Source: Marsupella aquatica
Taxonomy: Eukaryota > Marchantiophyta
Direction: 5' to 3'
Length of the DNA: 64,000 bases
NCBI GenBank assembly: GCA_973895155.1
Contig: OZ316891.1
Location: forward strand, 11,904,001-11,968,000
Part shown: positions 1 to 12,199 of the stretch, piece by piece
How the letters are laid out: every line of letters begins with the position of its first letter
Numbering within the stretch: the first letter of the stretch is position 1
Notes under the pieces: model-generated
What the model was told of the DNA's origin: nothing
Databases searched by the model: none
What the model saw: only the letters and a program-made list of their open reading frames with translations
Translations under genes and position numbers: made by a program

Positions 1-65
1 CATGCAAAGACCCATCCCTTTACAGTCTATCAAGACAAGTGACCCAGGCCAACTACAGTATCCTG

Positions 66-189
66 TTAGTATAAACACTCGATTATTGCTTCCAGGTGTA
101 CATTGAGCTGCAAACAGTGCAAGCATTTTAGTATAAACACTCGATTATTGCTTCCAGGTGTACATTGAGCTGCAAACAGTGCAAGCATT
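66..189. repeat. perfect tandem duplication, 62 bp x 2
   Basis: Two adjacent 62-bp units (66-127 and 128-189) read identically by eye, each beginning TTAGTATAAACACTCG. Identity suggests a recent slippage or unequal-exchange event, or an assembly duplication. No coding content is visible around it. Confidence 0.9.
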
Positions 190-1447
190 TGTGTTCTTAG
201 ATCCGTGGAATCAGAAAAGTGGGCAGCAGGTTGAATGTGCTCTCTAGCTCCCCGAGTTCATCATCTCACCAGACCACTTGACCGGTGATGAGCCCTGCCC
301 AAGATGAGATTTCACTGTACTGTAACAGAAACGCGCAGACCACGCTCACGAGAATGATGGCAGGGAGAGCACCATCGCCGCCTTAGATGTCGGGCTCCAC
401 AGGAAACCCTCTTTATTAGAGGAAGGTGTTCAAGCCGACAGACAACACAACACAAATGTTGCAACCCAGCTAAGCACCAATGAAGGTTGTGCACTGGCCA
501 ACCTGCCTAGAGGCGCAAACTGCTGTAATTATAGCAAGTATCATTACTGGCCTTGGCTACGAAATCTGTCGTTTGTTCGCCCTTGAAATCCGAGCAACAA
601 AGTCTACAGGAATATGCTCCCAATCTCACCAACATACCTACAGTAGTGGAGCAAAATGAAGCCAAGCAAATATTTAAATGTGCTCCAATGATCCTATTCC
701 TGAGCCTGTGGGCTCTAGAGGATCAATATTTGGGTCCTTTATATGTTACCCTCCTCAAAAGCAACCCCAAACCCTTTGCCATGGTAGTGAGAGCAGTCTT
801 ACATGTAATAGGTCCTCCAAATGGGCTCTTAAGTTAACTGATGGCAATGTATGAATGAAACCAGACTTTAGTGCCTCGACCCCCTCCTGAGGAAGTATTT
901 GCTTGATCAACCCCCAAAATGAAACTTGTTCCTTGATCAACCCCTGAGGTCTATCAACGGTCCAGATCTGAGATTGAAAGGTCCATCAATGGTCCAGATT
1001 GGAGAAAAGTATGGAGGGGGTTGATTAAGCACACTTTTTTCCAGAAGCAGGTCTACTAAGCATATCTCTCCCTCCTGAGGCAGGCCTGAAGGCAACATTT
1101 CAGGAGATCCAAGGGCAAGGGGGGGAATTTTCTGGCCCTTCATGTCCTAAAGAAAGCATTTAACACTCATCGTTGAACTGCCACAGTTCTTGTATGCTGC
1201 CCTGTGAAATCAGGGTGGGGAAACAACAAGAAAGGACATGTGAGTGCCTGGGCTGGTCACATATAACAAACTTGCAGATTATATGGACAAATCCAGATCC
1301 ACTGTTTACCATCAATGTAGGCCTGTTAAGGGCCGGAAACTCATGGGCTCTTCACATGCAAGATGGCTCTGGGGGTGTGAGGCTTGGGCTGCTTAAACCA
1401 CAAGTGCACAAGTTCAGGAATGGACTTGAGTTCTACAAAAGGTGCTG
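190..1447. other. gene-free stretch
   Basis: Only short chance open frames are present and none resembles a known family. Around 897-1040 there is an imperfect inverted pair (TTGCTTGATCAACCCCC and, further right, GGGGGTTGATTAAGCA) that could be an eroded small inverted-repeat element, but ends and target duplication are not clear. Confidence 0.5.
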
Positions 1448-1508
1448 AGTGCTCCACCTTTTATTGGCAAGTGCTCCACCTTTATTGGCAAGTGCTCCAC
1501 CTTTTATG
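1448..1508. repeat. short tandem repeat, about 20 bp x 3
   Basis: Three consecutive copies of AGTGCTCCACCTTTTATTGG-like units, the second one base shorter. Non-coding minisatellite seed. Confidence 0.85.
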
Positions 1509-4019
1509 GTGAGACCCTATTCACCACATGAGAAAAATGAGGAGTAGTGAGGGAGGGAATGAGGCTTTTGTACGGGCAGATGTGGTTTAAGGTGTTGTGT
1601 AAGCCTACAGGTAGGAGGTGAGTGAGGAACCTCCACACTACTCGGGATAGATAGAAGAGGCAACCTTGAGTTGAGCTGCATTGGCGTGAGTTTCATCAAG
1701 TGATCACAAAACTCAGTCGCATATCCCCGGGTAGGCCGGTTGGAAACAGTACACCCGCATTCGAGAATATATGAAAGAAAGTATGGTACCAAGATACTCC
1801 AGAATAGGCCAATGGAAGACATAATTATCACAAAGGAGATTGGGGAGGAGGTTCCTTGCAGCAGTACAGGGGCAAAAGCGGGGAGGGTCATGAAGGTGAA
1901 AGCTTAGTGCAGTCTTTGTGATTGGCCTGGTTATGTTCAAATGCATGTTTTTCAAGATCCCATGGAAGCTCAAACATACTACAATTGTCCCTCTCTAAGT
2001 CCACATTGCATAAGTGAAAATCTGTCTAACTGCAATGCATCTCTTTCTCTCCTTTTCTTTGCACCTAGTTTGCAATTTTTTTCCCACCTTAATCACATAT
2101 TGCACATGGGATGTTGCTTTCCCAGGAGTGCGCACTTAGAAAATGGTTCTATTAGGGCATCTCAAAACTTCAAAGTTGCAGATGATTGCTCTTGGCCGGA
2201 AACAAACTTTTGCATACTGTTATGTAAAGGTTTTTTGTGTTTGTTTCCACTAGCCTTTACATTGATCAGTTGTTACAGCAAAAATTGATGAATTATAAAT
2301 TCAGTAGTCCATAACTTTTGCTCTCCCTTAACCTTAATTAACTACTGAGTTCAAGTCCATCACATTTGCATTTTTTAGACTCCCTTGAGAACGTATTACA
2401 TTCGCAAGAAGAAAGCTGTGGAGGTGATGTGCATTGCTTCTCAAATATTAACTATGAGCGTTATGTTGGAGCAAAAGGTTTGGGATGGGATTGGATGACC
2501 CATCCAACTCAAAGTAATTATGGCCTTCATACTCTTGAGCCTTCCCCAACCTAAATAAACTGCGTTGGTACATTACGATGTACTGTACCTGAGAAGTATG
2601 AAAGACCATCGACCACAGTCGTATGTATCGGGGATAGCAACCGCCAAGACAGACTTCGTACCACGTCCTTACAATTGGCACGTGCTTTCTCCTCATGGCC
2701 AGGCCTCAACGAGTAAATGTCCCGGTCATTGAACCGGACGGGACACTGCAGAAAGATGTCACACACAGAGAAAGACCTGTACACTTATGGTAGTACACGA
2801 CAGGAATGTACATTGCCTTGACACATTGACAGTAATCATGTACGGTAATCGACAGTACTGTAATATGGTTGTCTTCCCGAGACCCAAGTCGACATCACAA
2901 GAACATCAGTCTCATGTGACCGTAGCCAACATCTGACGGCATGGAAAGATCCGCCTTACAATGTAACAAGAACTATTCCAGTGTAGGTTCCAGGCTCAGT
3001 TTCTTTGATCTGGCCAGTGTGACCAATTTCAGCTGCTTCTGTGAAAGAGTAGGTCCTAGGAACACTTTCTGTCTAGTTTTCCAAGGTTAATTTCCTGCTG
3101 CCATATTTTCCCCTAGATTCGAGGGTGATTGTTAGGTTGGCTAAATAGGGTCTATGGCTAGGTGGGAAGCCCAGATGGACCTCCAAGTATGACAAAATGC
3201 CCCAAGTGGTTGTGACAACCTCAATGTACCTTGATGAAACATTTATCTTAACTCACATTAGACATTTATTAGGTGAATTGTTAATTCTTCTGATAACTGT
3301 ATTAATCCACAAACAATATGTGATTGAATGCCATAACAAAAAACTCTTGCACTAAAGATAGGGTATGAAGTGCTTTCATTCAGACAGGGGAGAGTACAAG
3401 TGGACGTTTAAGTGACATCAGTTTTTTCCCCTGAAAAGGTGGAAGGGGAGAAGTAAAATGACGGGTGAAAACCCAGTGGAGGATGTGCATAGAGCAGCAT
3501 AGAAACCAACAGTTGTCATTTAATTAGAACATAGGAGACCAATGAAAGAGGTAAATGACAAAATAAATGCAAGTGACCAAAACATCATGCAAATTTTCTT
3601 GTAGTGCTTCCAATTTTACAACCCAAATGCACTTTGAGACAAACTAAGTGTTCTAACTTTCAGTTGAATGCAACATATTCACTCCTCCTTTGTTTGCTAC
3701 AAGCGACTTGGTGCCTCATCATCAGGGCCAACTTGAAGTTTAGGGTTTAGTCTCTTTAATGAATCTGTTTTCTCTAGTTGTCTACTTTTCTCTCCTTCAT
3801 GTGTTGTTACAGAGACTGGATGCTTGAGGAAAATTAGAGTAGCTTTCTATGGCCTTTGACTACATGCCGGTTGTGTTTGTTGTGATATTTTAACCTCAAG
3901 GGTCTCCTCTTGCTCTGCAGCTCACAGAGGGCTTGATTCTAGCACTGGCTTAGCCCGAAGAGTTTTTTAAATTACAACACTCACTTTGCAGTGTGTGTAT
4001 TGTTTTGTTGGGAGGATGG
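1509..4019. other. gene-free stretch
   Basis: I see no recognisable gene, RNA or mobile element. Open frames here (the longest about 120 codons) have no family signature and no neighbouring exon that would extend them. Confidence 0.5.
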
Positions 4020-4770
4020 GGTCCATGATCTACTTGATACTCGACAAAATCTACAAATGTCACACTCATTGTAATGCTTGAGAAATTGATAAAATCATGA
4101 ACACTTCGTACTTGAAAGAATTTGTCATTGTCAAGTTCATTGGAAAGCTAGAGAATTTGATAAAATTTTGATCTCTTTAGTACCTGGAAAAATCTGCCAA
4201 TGTTAGACTCATTGGAAACTCAATTGGAAAGCTATACAAATGATGAGGCTCATGATCTTTCTTGTACTTGACAAAATATGCCAACGTTAGGTTCATTGGA
4301 AAGCTAGAGAATTTCAAAAGTTCATGATCTCCTTAGTACTTGACCAAGAATGTTAGTATTAGATTCACTAAAAAGCTATTTCTAGAATGTTTTTAAGTGC
4401 TAGAGCATAGAACATCTAAATTTGAGTGAGTACTCGGAATAGCTTTTTTGAGGACATACCAGCTAAAATTCCCCCGATAGGACAGAGCAACTCAAAATTC
4501 CATGATCTTTTTCCTATTTGATAAATTCTAGCCATATTAGGGTCATTAAAAATCTAGATAAAACCCTTTGCTAAGAATTCTATGCATGAAGGTTTAGCTA
4601 TCCTTCATGCAATATCTAGACCTTCAAAGAATGGCAAACAATTCAGAAAATCATTATCTCTTTTGCACTTAGTTATGATATTTGACAATGTTAGGCTCAT
4701 TGTACATCTCTTTCAAAAATGGTTGTAAGCATTCTAAGCACACTAGAAGTTTCATCCATAGATGAGTCAT
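4020..4770. repeat. degenerate satellite-like tandem array, period roughly 85-95 bp
   Basis: A diverged module recurs about eight times: a 'catgatct..ttagtactTGAcaaaat' part, a 'tgccaatgttagRctcatt' part and a 'ggaaagctagagaattt' part, always in that order and on the same strand. Divergence between units is high, so the array is old. No open reading frame spans it. Confidence 0.7.
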
Positions 4771-6200
4771 TGGAAATGGGTTGAGAGTCATCAAACGTAA
4801 ATTTTCAAGCTAACTACTGTAAAATATTGAAAGGATTTGTTTTTCCAACACCGGGAGAAAGGGGCCCCAACACCAGAACCAACCTCCCCCCCCCCCCCCC
4901 GGGACAAACACCACCGGGGCGGAGCAAGCTGCGGCCTACGGGAAAAATGGCCAAAATCCAACAAAGACCCAGCTACCAACAACAGACCATGGCTCAGAGG
5001 GAGACTCCCCCAAGGAGTCCCGCTCAGCAACCGTGAGGAACCTTGTAGCTGCTCATGTACAGACTAAACTGTTGAATTCTATGCTGTTGACTCTCGGGGG
5101 TTGCACTTCCACAAAAATGGCATATCACGTGTGATGAAGGATAGGGTCATTTTATTGGTTCTAAGGGAAGACTTAAGAATTTTTGCAGAAAAACAATAGG
5201 GTCTTTTAAATTCAATTTGGAGACTTGCAAGAACATTAGGGTCTTTTTAATCCAAATTTTGGAATATTCCAAGAATATTCCAACTTTTTAGGGGTTGAAA
5301 AAAATATTTTTTTCTTAGATTTTAGGGGGTCCGAGGCCTAAAAACGTCGCAGGCGATGGGGAGGTCCCCATATAGTGAGACCCCTGAGTGCTGACTCAGA
5401 GAAAACTTAGGGATAGTAAGGCTTAATGTCACACAAAACTACCAGTCTCTCAGGAGATGTGTGCCAAATTACTCTCCTTGCTCTGAAAGGAATGTACTGA
5501 AAGAAACTGGTAATGGCATACTTGGAGAGGGATCTTCAGTTGAGTTCATACTTAGATGATGATTTTAAGACGAGCAGACTGAAGATAAATATCAAAGCGC
5601 ACATGGAAAGAATCCAAGATTGAAATTGTCCCAAACAATTAGCTTCAATGATTATGAAGGTAGGAGAGATTGAAAACGAGGGGGAAGCAAGCTGAACATG
5701 AATTTGGAGATCCAAATGATGTCATACTCCATGTTGCTCCATGAGCCCACATACTCTGTTCACATGATCATGGTAAATGTAGGTGCTCACATAGGACTGA
5801 CACAACAAGGCACACATGCAACTTTGATACAATACTTAAGATATTTCCAAAGATCCGTTTCTCTGATTGAATCTAAGAATCATTAGAGGGAGACGGGAAG
5901 ATAGTGTCCACAAACTAATTCTTCTTGGTATTCAACTTTTGCATCCACCCACCACAAAAGTAATCTTTAGTCAAGTTGGACCCATCCCCTGTATAGGATT
6001 ACTTAACTAATATAGTTTCCAAAAGAGCAAAAAGCACCAAACTTGAAATACTCAATCTTATTTCAAAAGCAAGAAACCCAACAAAAGGGGAGGAAACAAA
6101 GGAAATGAATAAAGGGGAGAAAACCGGGGACAAAACAAAGGGAATACGTGCAACACCAGACAGCCAGAAATCCACAAGTTAGTCCTCACCTACTAAGAAC
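4771..6200. other. gene-free stretch with a 15-nt C run
   Basis: No supported gene. A homopolymer of 15 C lies at 4886-4900 inside a GC-rich island, which makes the overlapping short proline-rich frames (about 4827-5067) artefacts of low complexity. Confidence 0.5.
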
Positions 6201-7758
6201 TAAGGGTGGCTTTACAGGTCGTTGAGATTCCCCCAAATTTTATTTTTTGTTCCCCAAAATTTTATTTGGGCCATCACTTGGAGAGATGCATCTATTGGGG
6301 AGGTACAGGGCATCTCACTTTAAAAACATATGGGGACAGTTTCTTTCTATGGTGTTGCCCATCCTACATGGAATGGAGTGGGTCCAAAATGGAGCACCTT
6401 TTTGTCCTAAATATTAGATTACCTCTCTTGGAGGCCTCTTCATCTGGTCTCTTGTCCATTCCTGTTTTGAATCATTTGCATTAAAAGCGTACCCACAAGT
6501 TTTTATGGGATCTCCTTTTGCGGCTAGAAGGGTTCTAGCCAAAGAACTGCATGACTTTGAGGTGGTGGAGTGGGTCCCTAACTTGTCTTGTAGCACATTA
6601 CTGGTACAATTTGCTGGAGTTAGCTTTAAAAGGTGTTACTGGTGTCTCCACCGCCAATTGTGTTTGTATAGGGCTACCTCACCCTCTTCTTGTTAGTGTA
6701 CCCACTTCATGCACATGTGGGAACCCTTGTGATGCCAAACAGGTCCATCTTCTTTGATGCCATTTGGGAGGCAAAACCATAGTTGTTCATGATGTTGTGA
6801 GAAATGTTACTGCTCAAGTTCTCGCAGGGTCTTTGGTACACATGCGACTAGGGGTGAGGCTCGAGCTACCTTGTCCTCCACCACAGCGGGTATGGTTGAT
6901 TTGACCATGGGTCCCTGATGGTTGGCGTGCTTTGGCAGATGTTGTGGTAGCAAACCCTTTGCGTCAGGACCTCATTTGAGATAGCGGCGACAACGGCAGG
7001 GGTAGCAACATCCCAGGCAGCAATGACAATGGATGCAAAATATGCCGCTCGAGCTTCATCTGAAGCCTTCCTCCCCCGCACTATTGAGATCTTTGGGTGT
7101 CTTCATCACCAGTTTGATGGGCTATTTCGACAAACTTCTTGTGATATTCACGAACGGATGGGTTCCTCCAGACCCCCACTATCCATCTCGACCATGCACT
7201 TTTGTCAGCGCATTTAAGTGGCCTTACAGCTTGCCCAAGCTTGAGCCATTTATCGTCGATTGCTCACAATGGGCACCAATGTGCCTCCGCAAACACTAGC
7301 TCCCCTAGAATACATTCTTGTCCCACTTGCTGATTTAGTTAGGACATTAGATGTGGCCCATTAGCTCTTGTCACATTTTCCAATGTAGACACTAATCTTT
7401 GAGTTTGCACTCATGTAGTGTTTGATATTTGTCTCTTTATCTTCTTCCTTTTTTAGGTGTGCACTTGCTTCTCTTTTTTTGGTTACGTGTTTGTCCCCTA
7501 TGGACCTCTTTTTCTTTCCTTTCATTGTACTTCATTTTTCCCAAATTTATAAATTTTGCTAGAAGTTTCACGTCATACAAGGATTCCAAAAACTCTTTTA
7601 GTCCGTACACTATCTTTATATCTAAAATTTTATTGGAACTTTCACCAAAACTTATAAAAACAGAAAAAAGAAAGTACAATGAAGGGAAAGAATGGCTCTC
7701 CAGTTTACTTTAATGAAAAAGGTCACAAGTGCCCCCACCTCTTGTAAAGCCACCCCTA
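6201..7758. mobile_element. family A TIR element, copy 1 (about 1.56 kb)
   Basis: The left end reads TAAGGGTGGCTTTAC and the right end, read in reverse complement, TAGGGGTGGCTTTAC: one mismatch in 15. A second, shorter copy at 11020-11898 has the same ends and shares internal blocks (for example 'cattaaaagYgtaccca' followed by a 'ctagaagg..ctggcc' block, and 'caagtgcccccacc' just before the right end). No transposase-like protein is visible, so it appears non-autonomous. TA lies at both outer edges, compatible with a TA-type target, but the superfamily is not proven. Confidence 0.75.
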
Positions 7759-9301
7759 AAGCCCTACTAAAGGAAAAGCCCTACTGACCCGCCTAGTGAG
7801 CCATACAACAAAATTCAATTCGATTCAATTCATTAATTTAGTTAAGTTCTGCTGTTTCGATTGGGTTTTCCCACGATGCAAACAAGCATGCAAGCAAGGG
7901 ATTCCTAGCTGAGTACATTTTGGGGTCCGGACCTTTCATGTTTTCAAAGGAACTGTTTTTTGGCAAACGAAAGCCCTAAAAAGTTAAATTACTACTTCAA
8001 ATGGGATTCTATTTCAATTTTTGTGATAAGACAGGATTGTTTGGATAGGATGTACTGTAGATAAGTATTTATTTGAACAAGGATGGTTTAGTGTGAAAGT
8101 TCTTTCCTTTCATACAAAGAGTACTTAAGGATCTCATTTGTCCAAGAGGTGTGCTCACTAGGATTTTGTTCTTGAGAGTTGACAAGACTTGTTGGCTCTA
8201 AGGTCTTCCTATGTTCGTCCTGCCTTTGGGATCCCCTCTCCCAGTAATTTTTCTTTGTACTCGGAGTGTGAGATATGTTTTTGAGTCCATACATTTGGAC
8301 AGAGATCCCTTATGGCTCTTTATATTTTTGCTCTGACGGAAGTCTGGCAAGGGACGTGAAAGTGGTCTCACGAGACCAATCATTGAGACCACGTTTAGAG
8401 TAGTCAGTTTTCTCATTTCACTTGCACTCTACATCGAAATTCTCGCCCAGTGAATTGCAATATGGGTCCACGCTCATATCTACGACCATAAAACAAGTTG
8501 TCATTTCTGCAATGAGCCAATGACAATTGAATTGACAAAATAACCACTCAACAATTAAGCCTCACTACAATGAGACAAAATCAGCGTTGCCTTTAATATG
8601 ATTTTTTAAGTTGTCTTTTGCGAAAAGGCATTACAGCCATCAGCTTCTTTTCGTTTTTAATATTATTAGTACTTCGGTCCTTCTCGTCTCGTTGCCGTTG
8701 GTTATTCTTGGCCCCCACACGCTGAACTGCTTTTTGGGGATGGTAATTGTTTACCTCACCTTATGGGCTTATGGCCAATCCATCTTACCTGCTATTTTGG
8801 AGTGCTATTTTTCAGAGGTAATTATTTATTAGTCTGTTACCAATAATTGTTCCTGTTTTAGCAGCCGGAAAGAAAGGATCTACTGAGACTGTAGTTTTCG
8901 TTAGCAGGGCCTATTCTTTGTTTTTCCTAGATTTATAAATATATACAATGCAAATAGACGGAACCCCCTTGAATTTTTTCGTTGATTTTGTAGGTATAAA
9001 TTTTTTTGTTTGGAGGAATTCATTGGTTAAGTGTTTACCAGTATGCATATTTAGTATCCTCACATTACAGTCCCAATTTCAAGTCACATTTAGAAAGTAC
9101 TCTACGAGCTGCAGACCCTTGTTGAGCCCTTGAACCACTGTGCTAAGGACTTAACATGACTCAGAATTTACGAGAATTTAACTTGATCAGAATTCTTTTG
9201 GCCTTGATGGTGTGCTCTGGTCAAAGCAAATTAAGGTTAGTTATTCCAATATGCACCATCCTAGAGTGAACCACCTCTAGGTGCAGACTCTGCAGACTCG
9301 A
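7759..9301. other. gene-free stretch
   Basis: AT-rich, no recognisable gene. A hydrophobic frame at 8611-8832 (+) has no family signature and is treated as chance. Confidence 0.45.
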
Positions 9302-9600
9302 GGTATTCTATGTTGCGAGCAAACAGGAGATTTTGATAGCGAGCAGATTTTGATAGCGAGACAATAATGGTTCCAAATTTCAGTTGCTTTTTGGTGCCCT
9401 TTACATTTTTTGTGTTTTTTTAAGGATTCCAGATTGCTAGCGAGCTCGCTAGCAAAAAGGGAGTCCCCAAAAGGGATGTTACCAACCAGGTAGTTGATAG
9501 CGAGTCACTTGCATGTAGAAAAATAGGGGTCATGCAGGAATTTTTTTTTCTCGTGCGAGTAAAATTTTTACTGTTTGCTCGCACGTTACAATTACCCCTG
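9302..9600 (+). mobile_element. family B MITE, copy 1 (299 bp)
   Basis: The ends are inverted: TGCGAGCAAACAG at 9314-9326 and CTGTTTGCTCGCA at 9571-9583. Homology with the reverse-oriented copy at 42409-42706 runs from GGTATTCTAT to the conserved edge around 9600. A perfect 22-bp palindrome (centre GCGAGCTCGC) occupies 9434-9455. Repeated 'tagcgag' motifs occur along the element. No coding capacity. A third copy, interrupted by another element, is at 35818-36630. Confidence 0.85.
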
Positions 9601-9863
9601 CAGACTCCGAGAAGTACAATAGTTATTGCAATGTGCACCATCTGAACTGTGTCTAAGACACCACCAACATTTCTCCACAGAATGCACTATGCTATAACAA
9701 GTGCTATAAGTGAATGAGATATCATTTATGCACTTCTCCATATGTGCATTGTTTGCACTATCAAATCAGTGAAAGTGAATCACTTTGCACTTCCCCCTTG
9801 TGTTTTTGGGTCACGCACATTGGACTCCTCGTACCTTGAGCCATCATAATGACATTTCAACTG

Positions 9864-10005
9864 GATAAGTGTATGAAATTACTTTCATAGTTCTTTGCTG
9901 CACTTATTAATACATGCTTTTTATGCATTTGTCAGATAAGTGCATGAAATCACTTTCATAGTTCTTTGCTGCACTTATCAATACATGCTTTTTATGCATT
10001 AGTCA
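9864..10005. repeat. tandem duplication, 71 bp x 2
   Basis: Two units (from 9864 and from 9935) each begin GATAAGTG and contain ACTTTCATAGTTCTTTGCTG and TACATGCTTTTTATGCATT; only a few bases differ. The surrounding 9.7-10.2 kb is rich in TGCACTT/AAGTGCA motifs. Confidence 0.85.
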
Positions 10006-10615
10006 GTTAGTGCAATGCATGTATAAACAAGCATTGTACTTTATGATATTTGCACTTATAGATGGAAATGGACTTGTGTATTTGTTGTTTAGTGCAACAC
10101 ATTGTAAATTGCACTAATGTAAACTGCATTTCTGGGTGCACAGAGTACAAAGAAAATCGGTAGTATTAGGGGACAACATGGTTGGCCTGCACAAGTCCAC
10201 AGACTGCACTTAGTTACTTAGTTTGCACTTTTGTGCGGTTCACGGCATGTACTGTTATTCTACAATTATAATAATCCTTAATTGATTGTGCCATTCCTCC
10301 TCGCTTGTCATTCCCATCCCCGCTCGGCCCCTCAAAATAAATAAATGATGTAATCTAAGGGACTTTTGTATCTATTTTTATCACTCTTCGTAACCATTTC
10401 TATTTACTTTTTGACTTTCTTGACATGTCCTGGGACACTTAATAATGTCCAATACTAAGACATCTTTTTTAATTTATTTTTTTAATTTTTATTAGTTTTT
10501 AGTACAACAAAACAGGATGTAGGCCACCTAGATATCCTGCTATATCCAAACTCCCCACTCCATCTTATATCATCTGGGGTCCACAATAGCCGAGACAAGA
10601 GGGTGCACGCTATAA

Positions 10616-10769
10616 TCCTTGTGGGCCCTACCATGCGGATGGCGCAACTGGCAACCCAGTTTAGCACCCAAAAACAAAACAAAAAACTCAACCCGTGTCC
10701 TTGTGGCCCTACAATGCCGATCGCGCAACTCAATTTAGCACCCCAAAACAAAACCGAAAAACACCGACC
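10616..10769. repeat. tandem duplication, about 80 bp x 2
   Basis: Units from 10616 and from 10698 share TCCTTGTGG, a 'gcgcaact' block and 'tttagcaccc..aaaacaaaac'. The open frames on both strands here are by-products of the repeat. Confidence 0.8.
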
Positions 10770-11019
10770 AGGTACTGGAAAAACATGCACTACTGTTAAT
10801 AGTGGACAAGGGGAAACTAGGGCTCTCATTTGTTTTTGCCTGATTTAGTGTATATCGCATTCCCAACGAACAAAACGTGTCCCAAAGAACAAAACCTGTC
10901 AAGCTGGAAGATAGGATCCCAAAAGGGCAAAAAAGGACCAATTTACTAAAGTGCCAAACAAAGTACAATGGACTAAAAGCTCGACTACGGTAGGTTTTTC
11001 AAATTGTTTCTCAGTAGGT

Positions 11020-11898
11020 TAAGGGTGCCTTTACAAGACATAGGTGGCATTCCAACTTTTTCCCGGTCACTAAATGTGATCAGGGCCATCCATCAGGGAG
11101 ATACACTTGCACTTCACTTTACAAAACATTTGGGGCAGTATAGTAAATTACCTATCCTACTGGACATGGAATGGAGTGTTGCCCAAATTTTGCTCAGTTG
11201 AGCCCACATGTTTAGACCACCTCTCATGGAGGTGTCTTCATTTGGCCTCTTTGTCCATTCATATTTTGAGAGCCCGCATGTTTAGACCACCTCCCGGACC
11301 ACCTCTCGTGGAGGTGTCTTCATTTGGCCTCTTTGTCCATTCATATTTTGAGTTACAGTGTTTAAATTTACATTGTCACTAAAGATGTTTGAATTTACAA
11401 TATTTGCCACTATTTTTTTTGTATTTACAAAAATGTCACGGGGTTTTCGTATATAATTTTCCTGGTTACTTTGGTACAAACTTGTCATCCATCTATGAAA
11501 CAGTGACAGCTTTATAAATACCAAAAAATTGTGAAAGTATCGTCAATTAGAACATCTTTAGTCGCAAAGTACTTAAAAACTATTTTGAGTTATTAGTGCA
11601 TTAAAAGTGTACCCACCATACTTCATGATTGAGGTAGTCTCCTGTTAGAGCTAGAAGGATCCTGGCCAAAAGAAGTATGTGACTTTGACTTGTCTCTTAG
11701 CAATTTAGTAAGGACTAAAGGTAAGGAAAATGGTGTTGGACTTCATTGCAGAATAAGGTTAAGGGAAAACAAGACTTAGGGGCCATAAAAGTATTCCAAA
11801 ACTCTTTACACTATCTTTAGTATTTAAAATGGCATTCCATTTTTGCTTTGGTGAAAAAATTCCACAAGTGCCCCCACCATATTGTAAAGCCATCCTTA
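11020..11898. mobile_element. family A TIR element, copy 2 (about 0.88 kb)
   Basis: The left end is TAAGGGTGCCTTTAC and the right end, reverse-complemented, TAAGGATGGCTTTAC; both match copy 1 at 6201-7758. It is shorter than copy 1 and contains an internal tandem duplication (units from 11201 and 11271, to about 11352, each carrying GGTGTCTTCATTTGGCCTCT). No transposase frame. TTA borders both sides. Confidence 0.75.
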
Positions 11899-12199
11899 GT
11901 TCTTTTGCCCTTCTTTGGAACTCTTGGGTTTCCTGGCCTTCCCTTCTCCCTTGTTTTCCATACCTTTATTTGGTTTCTTGCTTTTGGGATCCTGTCTCCT
12001 GGTATGTCATGGTGCGTTTTGTGCTTTGGAAGTGTTATCTAAGTAAATAATAAAATAAAAAGAGATATTGAGAAGGAACAGCACGCTCAAACCCCAGAAA
12101 TGTAGAATGACAAAAATGATAAAGCAAGAGACCCAACAAGGAAATAAAGGAAATCTGCACAATGACAATAAACAATCTTAGTCCTTAAGTAATGTCCTT

